DNA of 64,000 nucleotides from Deltaproteobacteria bacterium. GTDB lineage: Bacteria; Myxococcota_A; Polyangia; Polyangiales; Ga0077539. Positions 43,557 through 55,885 of the stretch are shown here, one piece after another (position 1 is the stretch's first letter; the number at the start of each line of letters is the position of its first letter). Made by a program: the position numbers and the translations under genes. The notes below the pieces were generated by a model, which had not been told where the DNA came from, made no database searches, and was given only the letters and a program-made list of their open reading frames with translations. The stretch lies in contig JADJAE010000008.1 of assembly GCA_016704445.1 (NCBI GenBank), positions 153,468 through 217,467 on the forward strand. Reading direction: 5' to 3'.

Positions 43557-44831
43557 CTATGGCCCGATGCCGTATCCGATGTCGAGCCCGAGAAAGCCGC
43601 CGAGCGCCGAGGCGTCGCCGGTGACGTGCCCGCACGGCGACTCCCCGAAGGGCGAGCCCGAGGACGCGCTGCACGTGACCGCCTGGCCGCTCGCGGCGGC
43701 GCGGAGGTCGGCGCGGTTGACGATCCAGCGGAGGCCCGCGGTGAAGCGGAGGGTGAAGTGATCGCCGAGGCGCCACTCGTGGCTGGTGCCGAGGTCGAGG
43801 GAGAGGGTGGTGACGCGCTCGATGCGGGTCTCCTCAGTGGTGCCGCAGCCGGAGGCGCACCCGAGTTCCAAGGCCGTGAGGTTGAGCCCGGGGCCAACGA
43901 AGGCGCCGATGGCGTAGATCGACGGCGCCGCCAGCGGGACCCTCACGTGCGCGTGCAGCAGGAAGCCCGCGCCGTAGCCGCTCGGCCCTCCGCCCGCGAA
44001 TTCGAGGCCGAACCAGCGCTGCGGGAAGTACCGCATGGAGAGGGAGAGGATGCCGACGGGCGATCCTCCGCCGAGGCCGAGCGCGAGGGTGAAGGGGCGG
44101 CGCTCCCAGACCGAGGAGGGCGCCGGCGTGCCCTGCGCGGCCCAGTCGACCCAGCGGCCACCGGGACCGGGGCGGGCGACCCAGTGGCCGAAGGACTGCT
44201 CGCGCGACGGCGCGGTGGTGCGCACCGGCGCGGTGACGGGGTCGGGAGCGGTCGGCGTGAGGGCGATGGCGACCTGGGTGCGGGTGCCCTCGAAGAGGGT
44301 TCCCTCGCGGGACTGCCGATCGCCCGCGCGGCCCTGGACGACGACCACGTGGTTGCCCGGGTCGACCGCGATCTCCTGACCGAGGAGCGCGATGCTCTGC
44401 GGTCGCCCGTCGAGCATGAAGTCCTGCGGGGCGTCGCCCGACACGACGACCTGGAGGCGAGCGATGCGCTGCGAGAGGGCCTCGATCTCCTGCGCCGCGG
44501 CGGCCATGCGGGGCCTGTCGGAGGCTGAGGCTGGGTCGAGCGCGAACTGCCGGTAGTGCTCGACGGCCTCGACCAGGTGGCCGTCGTTGCGACACGCGAG
44601 CGCGAGGTTGAAGCGCACGAGCGGCGCCGCGCGAATGGAGAGCACGCGGGTGAAGCGCAGCCGAGCGTCGCTCCAGCGCCCGGCCTCGGCGGCCTCGACG
44701 CCCTCTCGAAAGAGCTGCCGCGCGAGCTCCACCGCATCCGGCGCGGGCGCTTCGGGGACCTGCGCGAGCGCGGTAGCCGCCTGAGCGACGGCGGAGAGGG
44801 AGAGCAGCAGCAACGCGCGGGCGCGCACCAT
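43557..44831 (-). CDS. TPR protein with outer-membrane beta-barrel-like C-terminus
   Basis: The 424-residue exported protein (signal RARALLLLSLSAVAQAATALAQ) has TPR-like helices (about residues 35-115: ARQLFREGVEAAEAGRWSDARLRF) and a PEGA-like strand (LDGRPQSIALLGQEIAVDPGNHVVVVQG). A C-terminal amphipathic barrel region follows (LALGLGGGSPVGILSLSMRYFPQRWFGLEFAGG) ending in YGIGP. It is the first gene of the minus-strand operon with the S55 protease. Function is unknown; envelope assembly is a guess. Confidence 0.7.
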   Translation of the reverse strand: MVRARALLLLSLSAVAQAATALAQVPEAPAPDAVELARQLFREGVEAAEAGRWSDARLRFTRVLSIRAAPLVRFNLALACRNDGHLVEAVEHYRQFALDPASASDRPRMAAAAQEIEALSQRIARLQVVVSGDAPQDFMLDGRPQSIALLGQEIAVDPGNHVVVVQGRAGDRQSREGTLFEGTRTQVAIALTPTAPDPVTAPVRTTAPSREQSFGHWVARPGPGGRWVDWAAQGTPAPSSVWERRPFTLALGLGGGSPVGILSLSMRYFPQRWFGLEFAGGGPSGYGAGFLLHAHVRVPLAAPSIYAIGAFVGPGLNLTALELGCASGCGTTEETRIERVTTLSLDLGTSHEWRLGDHFTLRFTAGLRWIVNRADLRAAASGQAVTCSASSGSPFGESPCGHVTGDASALGGFLGLDIGYGIGP

Positions 44832-44897
44832 AGGCCCTGGACGCTACACCAGCCGCGGGGGCAACCGCGCGCCAGGATTGGTGTACGTTCCCCGGCC

Positions 44898-45881
44898 ATG
44901 CGCCGTCTGCTCGCGCTCTCGCTCTCTCTCGGCCTGCTGGGCTCGCTGGTCGCGTCTCCCTCGGACGCCCTCGCCCAGCGGCGCCCCACGCCCACCCGCC
45001 GCCGTCCACCGCGGCGTCCGCCGCCACCCCCGCCGCCGCCCCCGCAGGTCGTCGACAGCGAGTCGGCCATCGCCCACGCGGTGCCGCTGCCCCCGCCGCC
45101 GCAACCCGAGCGCGCGCTGCGTCCAGAGCCGGTGGCGCCCCCGCCGGTGCGGCCTCCGCTGGATTGGCGCTACCCTGGCATCGACGTCTCCGTCGGCGCG
45201 CGCATCTTCACCCGCACGATGAGCTGGGACGGCGACGCCACGCAGGCGATGCGCCCGTACGACCTCTCCGCCGCGCCGGCGCTGCGCCTCGGCATAGAGT
45301 TCTTCCCCGGCGCGCTCACCGACTCGCGCGTCGCCCGGCTCTTCGGGGTGGTGGCGCACTACGAGACCGCGGTCGCGCTGAGCACCGTCGACGCGCGCGG
45401 GCGCAACTACGACACCGCGACCTCGTCGCTCTTCGCCGGCCTGAAGGTGCGCGCCCCCTTCGAGACCGAGCGCCACGAGCTCGCGCTGGTGGTCGGGTAC
45501 CGCCGCCAGGACTTCACCGTCCGGGGAGAGGGAGACGTCCCGGTGAACGGAGCGCCTGACCTCGGCTACTCGTCGGTGCAGGTCGGGCTCTCTTCACGCT
45601 GGGCGCTCTCGCGTCGGGTCGCGCTCTCGGTCGACGCGTCGTACCTCGCGGTGCTGGAGACCGGCCAGCTCGCGGAGGTGTTTCCCCACGTCAGCAGCTT
45701 CGGGCTCGACGTGCTGGCGGGCCTCGCCATCGGCATCGCGGGGGGCGTGGAGGTGCGCGCGGGCGCGGACTTCCGATCGTACTTCCACAGCTTCAACCCC
45801 GAGGCGGGCGACCGCTACGCCCTCACAGGCGCGACCGACCAGCAGCTCGCCGGCTGGCTCGCGGTGGCGCTGCGACGATGA
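44898..45881 (+). CDS. Outer-membrane beta-barrel protein with proline-rich linker
   Basis: The 327-residue protein has a signal peptide (MRRLLALSLSLGLLGSLVASPSDALA), a Pro-rich linker (PTPTRRRPPRRPPPPPPPPP) and then amphipathic strands (GIDVSVGARIFTRTMSW, GIEFFPGALTDSRVARLFGVVAHYETA, SSVQVGLSSRWALSRRVALSVDASYLAVLE). The strand pattern suggests a barrel of about 8-10 strands. Substrate unknown. The stop overlaps the next gene's ATG by 4 bp. Confidence 0.7.
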   Translation: MRRLLALSLSLGLLGSLVASPSDALAQRRPTPTRRRPPRRPPPPPPPPPQVVDSESAIAHAVPLPPPPQPERALRPEPVAPPPVRPPLDWRYPGIDVSVGARIFTRTMSWDGDATQAMRPYDLSAAPALRLGIEFFPGALTDSRVARLFGVVAHYETAVALSTVDARGRNYDTATSSLFAGLKVRAPFETERHELALVVGYRRQDFTVRGEGDVPVNGAPDLGYSSVQVGLSSRWALSRRVALSVDASYLAVLETGQLAEVFPHVSSFGLDVLAGLAIGIAGGVEVRAGADFRSYFHSFNPEAGDRYALTGATDQQLAGWLAVALRR

Positions 45882-46675
45882 CCTCCGCGCGCACCATCAG
45901 GGTCCTCACGCTCAACATCTGGAACCGCGGCGACCCCTGGGAAGAGCGCCTCGAGGTGATCCGCGCGCGCATCGCGGCGATGCAGCCCGACGTGATCTGC
46001 CTGCAGGAGGTGCTGTCGCTCCCCGGCTTCGACCAGGCGCAGCTCATCGCCGAGGGCGGCGGCTACCACGTCGCCTTCGGCAGCGACGGCGACGACCACT
46101 ACCTCTTCGGCAACGCGATCCTGTCGCGCTGGCCCATCGAGCGCACGGCGGTGCGCCCCCTCCCTCGCGGCGGCACCGACGAGAACCGCGCCGTCACCTT
46201 CGCCGCCCTGGCGACTCCCTTCGGAACGCTGCCGGTGTTCAGCACGCACCTCAACTGGAAGCTCCACCAGGGCCACGTGCGGGTGCAGCAGGTGCGCGAC
46301 GTCGTCGCGTTCATCGATCAGGAGACCGACGAGGGGGAGCTCCCCGCGGTGCTCGCGGGCGACTTCAACGCCGAGCCTGACTCCGACGAGATCCGCTACC
46401 TGCGCGGGCTCACGGGCCTCGGCGGCGAGTGCGTGTACTTCTGCGACTGCTGGTCGGCGGCGGGCGACGGGACGCAGGGCGCCACCTTCGTGAAGCGCAA
46501 CCCCTACGCGGGCCACTACCTCGAGCCTGACCGTCGCATCGACTACGTGTTCGTGCGTGGACCCAACGAGCGCATGGAGGGCGTGGTGACGGAGTGCCGC
46601 CTGGCCTTCGACCAGCCCATCCACGACGTCTGGGCGAGCGACCACCTGGGCGTGCTCGCTACCATCCGCGTCTGA
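45878..46675 (+). CDS. Endonuclease/exonuclease/phosphatase family protein
   Basis: The 265-residue protein has the EEP fold motifs LTLNIWNRGDPWEERL, DVICLQEVLS (metal Glu), FSTHLNWKLHQGHVR, VLAGDFNAEPDSDE (DxN) and DHLGVLATI (final SDH). EEP enzymes cleave phosphodiesters of nucleic acids or lipids; no signal peptide is visible, so a cytosolic role is more likely. It is coupled to the barrel gene upstream. Confidence 0.85.
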   Translation: MTSARTIRVLTLNIWNRGDPWEERLEVIRARIAAMQPDVICLQEVLSLPGFDQAQLIAEGGGYHVAFGSDGDDHYLFGNAILSRWPIERTAVRPLPRGGTDENRAVTFAALATPFGTLPVFSTHLNWKLHQGHVRVQQVRDVVAFIDQETDEGELPAVLAGDFNAEPDSDEIRYLRGLTGLGGECVYFCDCWSAAGDGTQGATFVKRNPYAGHYLEPDRRIDYVFVRGPNERMEGVVTECRLAFDQPIHDVWASDHLGVLATIRV

Positions 46676-46695
46676 GCGAACGAGGCCTCTCCGAG

Positions 46696-46721
46696 CCCCC
46701 CTCCCAGTGATGGGAAGGGGG
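46696..46721. terminator. Inverted repeat between two convergent genes
   Basis: CCCCCCTCCCA (46696-46706) pairs with TGGGAAGGGGG (46711-46721) with one mismatch around a GTGA loop. It lies between the convergent 3' ends of the endonuclease gene and rpsU. No T-run follows on either strand, so termination efficiency is uncertain. The flanks also contain a longer imperfect inverted repeat around AGGCCTCG. Confidence 0.4.
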
Positions 46722-46787
46722 TTCAGGGGAAGGTCTAGGCTGTGAAGTGGGAGTCGGGGAGGAGTTGGGGAGGAACGGAGGCCTCGC

Positions 46788-47081
46788 TCAGGGAGCGACG
46801 CCTTCGGTGCGGGTGCGCTTGCGGCGGCGCCGCGCGGCCTCGGAGGCCTTCTTCCGCTTCTTGATGGAGGGCTTCATGTAGTGGCGGCGGCGCTTCAGCT
46901 CACGCAGAACGCCCTCAGCGGCCATCTTGCGCTTGAGGTTCTTGATCGCGCGCTCGATGCCCTTGTCGCCGACGGTGACTTCCAGCGGCTTGCAGACCAC
47001 GGCGTCGCCGGGGTTGATCGCGGAGCTGGTCGGGGTCGCGGTCACGGTCACCGGGGCGGTGAGTGGATTGGAGGTCGTCAT
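46788..47081 (-). CDS. rpsU: 30S ribosomal protein S21 with N-terminal extension
   Basis: Residues about 31-97 are S21: EVTVGDKGIERAIKNLKRKMAAEGVLRELKRRRHYMKPSIKKRKKASEAARRRRKR. Before this is a roughly 30-residue Thr/Ala/Pro extension (MTTSNPLTAPVTVTATPTSSAINPGDAV) not typical of S21. S21 sits in the small subunit and helps mRNA recognition. It takes the place where L22 and S3 usually follow rpsS in the S10 operon. Confidence 0.88.
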   Translation of the reverse strand: MTTSNPLTAPVTVTATPTSSAINPGDAVVCKPLEVTVGDKGIERAIKNLKRKMAAEGVLRELKRRRHYMKPSIKKRKKASEAARRRRKRTRTEGVAP

Positions 47082-47097
47082 GTCCGTTCAGCTCCCC

Positions 47098-47400
47098 TTA
47101 CTTCTTCCCGGTTCCCTTGCCAGCGGGGCCCTTGCCCTTGCGGTCGCCCGAGTGCCCGTGGAACGTGCGCGTCGGAGCGAACTCGCCGAACTTGTGGCCC
47201 ACCATGTTCTCCGTGACGAACACCGGGACGAACTTGCGCCCGTTGTGCACGGAGATGGTCAGACCCACGGCCTCGGGGAGGATGGTGCTCCGCCGCGACC
47301 AGGTCTTGATCACACGCTTCGACTTCTCTTCCGCCGCCTTGAGCACCTTGTCGAGGAGGTGCACATCGATGAACGGACCCTTCTTCAGTGAACGAGGCAT
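47098..47400 (-). CDS. rpsS: 30S ribosomal protein S19
   Basis: The 100-residue protein has the S19 signatures LKKGPFIDVHLLDKVLK, KTWSRRSTILPEAVGLTISVHNGRKFVPVFVTENMVGHKFGEFAPTRTFHGH. S19 binds 16S rRNA in the head of the 30S subunit. It follows rplB with 5 bp and precedes rpsU with 16 bp. Its C-terminal tail is Lys/Gly-rich. Confidence 0.96.
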   Translation of the reverse strand: MPRSLKKGPFIDVHLLDKVLKAAEEKSKRVIKTWSRRSTILPEAVGLTISVHNGRKFVPVFVTENMVGHKFGEFAPTRTFHGHSGDRKGKGPAGKGTGKK

Positions 47401-47405
47401 CGCTC

Positions 47406-48236
<831 letters not shown>

Positions 48237-48251
48237 GGCTCTGTACCTACT

Positions 48252-48551
48252 TCACGCCTGGTTCTCGAAGACGTCGATCTTGTCGCCCTCGCGGAGCGTG
48301 ACGATCGCCTTCTTCCAGTTTTGGGTCTTCGCGTAACCGCGGCCCATCCGCTTCATCTTGCCGCGGACGATCATCGTGCGGACGTCGACGACCTTCACGG
48401 AGAAGGCCCCTTCGACGGCGGCGCGGATCTGGGTCTTGCTCGCGTCGCGAGCGACCTCGAACATGACCTTGTTAAGGGTCTCCTTGAGCGTCGCACCCTT
48501 CTCGGTGAGGGTCAGCGGGCGCCGAAGGATCTGGGGGATGTTGGTATTCAT
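48252..48551 (-). CDS. rplW: 50S ribosomal protein L23
   Basis: The 99-residue protein matches L23: ILRRPLTLTEKGATLKETLNKVMFEVARDASKTQIRAAVEGAFSVKVVDVRTMIVRGKMKRMGRGYAKTQNWKKAIVTLREGDKIDVF. L23 is at the ribosomal exit tunnel and is the docking site for trigger factor and SRP. It is in the normal place between rplD and rplB. Confidence 0.95.
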   Translation of the reverse strand: MNTNIPQILRRPLTLTEKGATLKETLNKVMFEVARDASKTQIRAAVEGAFSVKVVDVRTMIVRGKMKRMGRGYAKTQNWKKAIVTLREGDKIDVFENQA

Positions 48552-48564
48552 CTGTCTCGTCCCT

Positions 48565-49194
48565 TTACGCGCTCAGGCGCTTCTCCAGGGCGCGCGCGGC
48601 GTCCTGGGTCAGGATCAGGGTGTCGTGCCGGAGGAGGTCGTACACGTTGACGCCCTCCGGCGGGAGGAAGGTCGCGCGCTCGAGGTTGCGCGTCGACAGG
48701 CGGAGGTTCTCGTTGGTGGCGGCGTCCACCACGACCGAGGCCCCCTGCGCCTTGAGCGCGGTGAGCGCCTGGGCGACGGACTTGGTCTTCACGGCGTCGA
48801 CGGCGAACCCGTCGAGGACGAGGATGCGCCCCTCCTTCACGAAGAGGGAGAGCGCGTGGCGGAGGGCGCCCGCGCGCATCTGCCGCGGCGGCCGGTAGGC
48901 GTAGTTGCGGGGCTTCGGCGTGTGGACCTTGCCGCCCTTGGCGAAGATCGGCGCGCGGATGTTGCCGTGCCGCGCGTTGCCGGTGCCCTTCTGCTTGTAG
49001 AGCTTCTTCCCCGACCCGGCCACCTCGGCGCGGCCCTTGGTCGAGTGAGTGCCCGCGCGCCGCGAGGCGAGCTGGGCCTTCACGATCTCATAGAAGAGAT
49101 CCTGATTGATTTCGGTGATGCCAAAGACCTCGTCCGAGAGGTCGATCTCACCCGTCTGTTCACCCTTGATATTAACTACCGTGAGCTTCGCCAT
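48565..49194 (-). CDS. rplD: 50S ribosomal protein L4
   Basis: The 209-residue protein has the L4 features: AKLTVVNIKGEQTGEIDLSDEVFG, the tunnel loop TKGRAEVAGSGKKLYKQKGTGNARHG, and C-terminal NVYDLLRHDTLILTQDAARALEKRL. The ATG 49194 lies about 10 bp after the rpsJ stop. In other bacteria L3 (rplC) lies here; it is absent. L4 lines the exit tunnel and in some bacteria regulates the S10 operon. Confidence 0.95.
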   Translation of the reverse strand: MAKLTVVNIKGEQTGEIDLSDEVFGITEINQDLFYEIVKAQLASRRAGTHSTKGRAEVAGSGKKLYKQKGTGNARHGNIRAPIFAKGGKVHTPKPRNYAYRPPRQMRAGALRHALSLFVKEGRILVLDGFAVDAVKTKSVAQALTALKAQGASVVVDAATNENLRLSTRNLERATFLPPEGVNVYDLLRHDTLILTQDAARALEKRLSA

Positions 49195-49204
49195 GACGGT
49201 TCCT

Positions 49205-49513
49205 TCAGCTCTTGATCTCAACGTCCACGCCGGCAGACAGGTCGAGCTTCATCAGCGCGTCCAGGGTCTGCTGGGTGGGCTCCAGGATGTCGAGCAGCCG
49301 CTTGTGCGTGCGGATCTCGAACTGCTCCCGGGACTTCTTGTCGACGTGCGGCCCGCGCAGCACGGTGTAACGGTTGATCTTCGTGGGCAGCGGGATCGGC
49401 CCCGCCACGCGGGCGCCGGTGCCCCGCGCGGTCTCCACGATCTCGCTCGCCGCCTGGTCGAGGAGCTTGTGGTCGAACGCCTTGAGGCGGATACGAATCT
49501 TGGTGGTCGCCAT
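49205..49513 (-). CDS. rpsJ: 30S ribosomal protein S10 (NusE)
   Basis: The 102-residue protein matches S10: TTKIRIRLKAFDHKLLDQAASEIVETARGTGARVAGPIPLPTKINRYTVLRGPHVDKKSREQFEIRTHKRLLDILEPTQQTLDALMKLDL. ATG 49513 is preferred to an upstream frame extension. S10 is also the NusE antitermination factor. It directly follows tuf, a common arrangement. Confidence 0.96.
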   Translation of the reverse strand: MATTKIRIRLKAFDHKLLDQAASEIVETARGTGARVAGPIPLPTKINRYTVLRGPHVDKKSREQFEIRTHKRLLDILEPTQQTLDALMKLDLSAGVDVEIKS

Positions 49514-49624
49514 TTCGGGTTTCCTTAAGGGTATCTCGTTGACAGGAGACACCCGTCGCCACCGCCCGGCGCTCTTCGTGGTTCGAAGAGTCCCGGCCGG
49601 GGGCCAACGGGCGCCCCGGTCATC

Positions 49625-50821
<1,197 letters not shown>

Positions 50822-50876
50822 GACTCTTCTCTACTCCGTTTCGTTCTTCGTTGTGATTGTGGGTTTGAAGCGCTTG

Positions 50877-52997
<2,121 letters not shown>

Positions 52998-53190
52998 GTG
53001 GTCTTCTCCGTCGGTGCGTCGCCCAGCGGGGGCGGCGTGGGTCTACGTTGAAACGAAACCTGAAAGCAGTTGCGAGAGATGGTCGGAGCGCAGCACAAAC
53101 GAAACCCCCCCGGGGTACCTTTCCTTCTCGCCCTCGGAGAAGTACTTCATGGCCCGGGAGGGTAACAACCAGCGCTACACACGCTTGCGC

Positions 53191-53212
53191 GAGACCCTTT
53201 TGATCGGGTCTC
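53191..53212 (-). promoter_or_regulatory. Perfect 7-bp inverted repeat in the fusA leader
   Basis: The 310-bp region between fusA and rpsG holds GAGACCC (53191-53197) and GGGTCTC (53206-53212) around an 8-nt loop; adjoining bases extend it with one bulge (GCG/CGC). On the mRNA strand no T-run follows, so it is not a classic terminator; it could attenuate or stabilise transcript. Nothing else clear is seen in this stretch. Confidence 0.35.
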
Positions 53213-53307
53213 CCGCTCTTTAACCCACCCTCGCGATCGCTCTGGATCTGCGGGGTGGCGCGGCGTTGGTCGTCTTATGTCGTCGTCTGCATCGCGCTCG
53301 AACTACC

Positions 53308-53778
53308 TCACCAGCGGTAATGGGCGAACGCCTTGTTGGCGTCGGCCATCTTGTGGGTGTCTTCCTTCTTCTTCACCGCGTTGCCGCGGCCCTGGCTCGC
53401 TTCGGACAGCTCGTTGGCCAGCCGCTCCGCCATGGTCTTCTCGCCACGGGAGCGCGAGTACATCACCATCCAGCGCATGGCAAGCGAGACCCGACGGTCG
53501 GGGCGCACTTCAACCGGCACCTGGTAGGTGGCGCCGCCGACCCGGCGGGACTTGACTTCGACCTTGGGCTTGATGTTGTCCAGCGCCTTGCGGAAGACCT
53601 CCAGGGGATCCTCCTTCTGGCGGGCCTGGATGAGGTCAAAGGCCCCGTAGACGATCCCCTCGGCGATCGACTTCTCGCCGCTGAGCATCACGGTGTTCGT
53701 GAGCTTGGCGACCAGCCGATCCTTGTACTTGGGATCCGGGACGTTCTTGCGCTTCGAGACTTCTCCACGACGAGGCAT
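53308..53778 (-). CDS. rpsG: 30S ribosomal protein S7
   Basis: The 156-residue protein matches S7: MPRRGEVSKRKNVPDPKYKDRLVAKLTNTVMLSGEKSIAEGIVYGAFDLI and SRRVGGATYQVPVEVRPDRRVSLAMRWMVMYSRSRGEKTMAERLANEL. It nucleates assembly of the 30S head. It follows rpsL by 3 bp. Confidence 0.97.
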   Translation of the reverse strand: MPRRGEVSKRKNVPDPKYKDRLVAKLTNTVMLSGEKSIAEGIVYGAFDLIQARQKEDPLEVFRKALDNIKPKVEVKSRRVGGATYQVPVEVRPDRRVSLAMRWMVMYSRSRGEKTMAERLANELSEASQGRGNAVKKKEDTHKMADANKAFAHYRW

Positions 53779-53781
53779 CGA

Positions 53782-54180
53782 TCAACCCTTCTTCCGCTTG
53801 ACGCCGTACTTCGAGCGCCCCTGCGAGCGCTCCTTCTTGTTCGTGTTGCTCGGACCGATCGCCCCGACCGCGTCGAGCGTGCCGCGGACGATGTGGTAGC
53901 GAACGCCCGGGAGGTCCTTCACGCGGCCGCCGCGGATGAGCACCACCGAGTGCTCCTGCAGGTTGTGCCCCTCGCCCGGGATGTACGCGGTGACTTCCAT
54001 GCCGTTGGTGAGCCGCACGCGCGCCACCTTGCGGAGCGCCGAGTTCGGCTTCTTGGGGGTCGTCGTGTACACGCGGACGCAGACGCCACGCTTCTGCGGG
54101 CAATCCCGCAGCGCCGGCGACGCCGTCTTCCACTGGTTCGGATTGCGGCCCTTCCGCACGAGCTGATTGATCGTAGGCAT
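53782..54180 (-). CDS. rpsL: 30S ribosomal protein S12
   Basis: The 132-residue protein is S12: MPTINQLVRKGR, RGVCVRVYTTTPKKPNSALRKVARVRLTNGMEVTAYIPGEGHNLQEHSVVLIRGGRVKDLPGVRYHIVRGTLDAVG. Residues TPKKPNS and GRVKDLPG are wild-type, so streptomycin sensitivity is expected at this site. ATG 54180 begins the family N-terminus. A promoter is seen upstream at 54260-54289. Confidence 0.97.
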   Translation of the reverse strand: MPTINQLVRKGRNPNQWKTASPALRDCPQKRGVCVRVYTTTPKKPNSALRKVARVRLTNGMEVTAYIPGEGHNLQEHSVVLIRGGRVKDLPGVRYHIVRGTLDAVGAIGPSNTNKKERSQGRSKYGVKRKKG

Positions 54181-54259
54181 CGTTGAGTGACTCTTCGCTT
54201 CGCTGGAGTTCTGAGGGTCTCCGCCGTCCATGCACGGGGGACCTGTCGCGAGGGGCGGC

Positions 54260-54289
54260 GTTATGACCGACTCCCCCAAAGAATGTCAA
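54260..54289 (-). promoter_or_regulatory. Probable promoter of the str operon
   Basis: On the minus strand a perfect TTGACA (plus positions 54284-54289) is followed after 18 bases by CATAAC (54260-54265). The start would lie near 54253, about 70 bp upstream of rpsL. The insertion sequence lies 62 bp beyond the -35, so the promoter is untouched. Confidence 0.55.
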
Positions 54290-54351
54290 GAGCCCCTCCA
54301 CCCGATGACTTGACTCCGCGGGGAGAGCTCCTCGGAGGGGTCCGGGTCAGA

Positions 54352-54370
54352 CTCAGGTTTGGCCCTTGAC
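54352..54370 (+). repeat. Left terminal inverted repeat of the IS
   Basis: CTCAGGTTTGGCCCTTGAC, perfectly matched (reverse complement) by 55867-55885. Confidence 0.85.
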
Positions 54371-54388
54371 GGGCGGTGATCGGAGGGC

Positions 54389-55884
54389 TTGGGCGCCGGG
54401 CCCGACCGATGGTGGCGTTACCACAAACCCCACCGATCGGAGGCTCCGTGCCTACGGACGGTGCTCGCACGTTCCCGTGCGTTGGAAGTCTTCCGCCCCG
54501 CGTTCACCGCCGGACGTTGCGCGCTGGCTGCTGCTGATGGCGGCGTGGGTGCTGTGCACCGAGCGCCACGCCCTCACCAGTGCCTCGTCGTGCGGCGCGC
54601 GGGCGTCTGGGAGCACTCGGCCTTCCACCGCGTCTTCTCCCGTCGGCGGTGGGACCTCGACGCCCTCGCCCGGCTCTGGCTCGCGGCGCTCGTCGAGCGC
54701 CTCTCCGCGCGCAAGCTGCGGTTGCAGTTCGTGATCGACGACACGCTCGGCACCCACAAGGGCCCCACGGTCTTCGGCCTCGGCACGCACCTCGATGCGG
54801 TGCGCTCCACCCGCAAGCGCAAGACCTTCACCTTCGGCCACGTCTGGGTGACCTGCGCGCTCGTCGTGACGGTGCCCTTCTCGCCTCGACCCTTCGCCAT
54901 CCCGCTGCTCTTCCGGCTCTACCGCAGCAAGAAGGAGTGCGCGCGCCACGGCGGCGACTACCGCACCAAGACCGAGCAGGCCCGCGAGCTGGTCGAGCTA
55001 CTGCTCCGTTGGTTGCCCGAGGCGTCGTTCGATCTGCTCCTCGACGCCGGCTACACCAACCGCGCGGTGCTCCGCGGGCTGCCCTCGCGCGTCCGGGTGC
55101 TCGGCGCGTTGACGCTCCGAGCGGCGCTGACCACAGCCGGGGGCCGCACCCTCCGCACCGGGCGCCACAGCCCCAAGGGGGCGCCCCGCGGCGCGCTCGC
55201 GGCCTGGGCCGAGGACACGAGCCACCCCTGGGAGACGATCGAAGCGCGGGTCTACGGCGGCCTTCGCACGATGCAGATCAAGACGGCGGAGGTGCAGTGG
55301 TGGAGCGTGCTGGGGGCGCCGTCGATCCGTGTGGTGCTGCTGCGCTGCACGACCGGGACGCTGCCGCTGCGCGCGTTTCTGTGTACCGACTCGAAGACGG
55401 ATGCGGCCTCGATCCTGACCGGGTATGCGCGCCGGTGGTCGATTGAGGTCTACTCTTTGAGGTCAAACATCCTGGGCTGTGTGCATCGCGGGCACGCCTG
55501 GAGTGGGCGGTTCGTCGCACGGCGCCGTGCGTGGGGCTTCTCTACGGGGTGCTGGTGATGTGGTTCTGGGAGCAGTCCGAACGCGGGCTTCAAGCCGTGG
55601 TGCCCAACCGCCCCTGGTACGGCCACAAGGACGCCGTGAGCTTTGAGGACATCCTGCGCACCGCGCGCGTGGCGCTGGGGCGCGATCCGTTGCTCGCTCA
55701 GGTCGAAGCCCTCGCGCCGCTGCGACGAGTCTATCGGCGCGCCGGGCCCTCCGCGCGATGCGACACGCCGCATGAGACGTACGCGCATGGCGACGCGCGC
55801 CAACCCACGGGCACTCGACGCGGCGCTCGACCCGACGGTGGGCACCGCGCCGTCGATCACTCCCTCGTCAAGGGCCAAACCTGA
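54389..55884 (+). pseudogene. DDE transposase, broken by at least three frameshifts
   Basis: Fragments in different frames join to one DDE transposase. An N-terminal piece (LEVFRPAFTA) is in one frame, PDVARWLLLMAAWVLCTERHALTSA in another, GVWEHSAFHRVFSRRRWDLDALARLWLAAL and IDDTLGTHKGPTVFGLGTHLDAV (first DD) back in the first; FDLLLDAGYTNRAVLRGL (Asp) and TGYARRWSIEV follow. After about 55455 the frame shifts again (FEVKHPGLCASRARLEWAVRRTAPCVGLLYGVLVMWFWE). Each break is explained by a one-base indel. As given it is inactive. Confidence 0.8.
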
Positions 55885-55885
55885 G
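55867..55885 (-). repeat. Right terminal inverted repeat of the IS
   Basis: GTCAAGGGCCAAACCTGAG, the exact reverse complement of 54352-54370. The outer flank begins with the TCAGA duplication. Confidence 0.85.

Larger units (their letters stand above)
54352..55885 (+). mobile_element. Insertion sequence (IS701/IS4-like DDE) with 19-bp TIRs and 5-bp target duplication
   Basis: The element is 1534 bp. CTCAGGTTTGGCCCTTGAC begins it (54352-54370) and its exact reverse complement ends it (55867-55885). TCAGA flanks both sides (54347-54351 and 55886-55890), the target duplication. The right copy supplies the TGA stop of the sigma-54 activator gene. It carries one transposase gene, which is frameshifted. 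The family is inferred from the transposase; a 5-bp duplication is not typical of every IS701 member. Confidence 0.82.
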
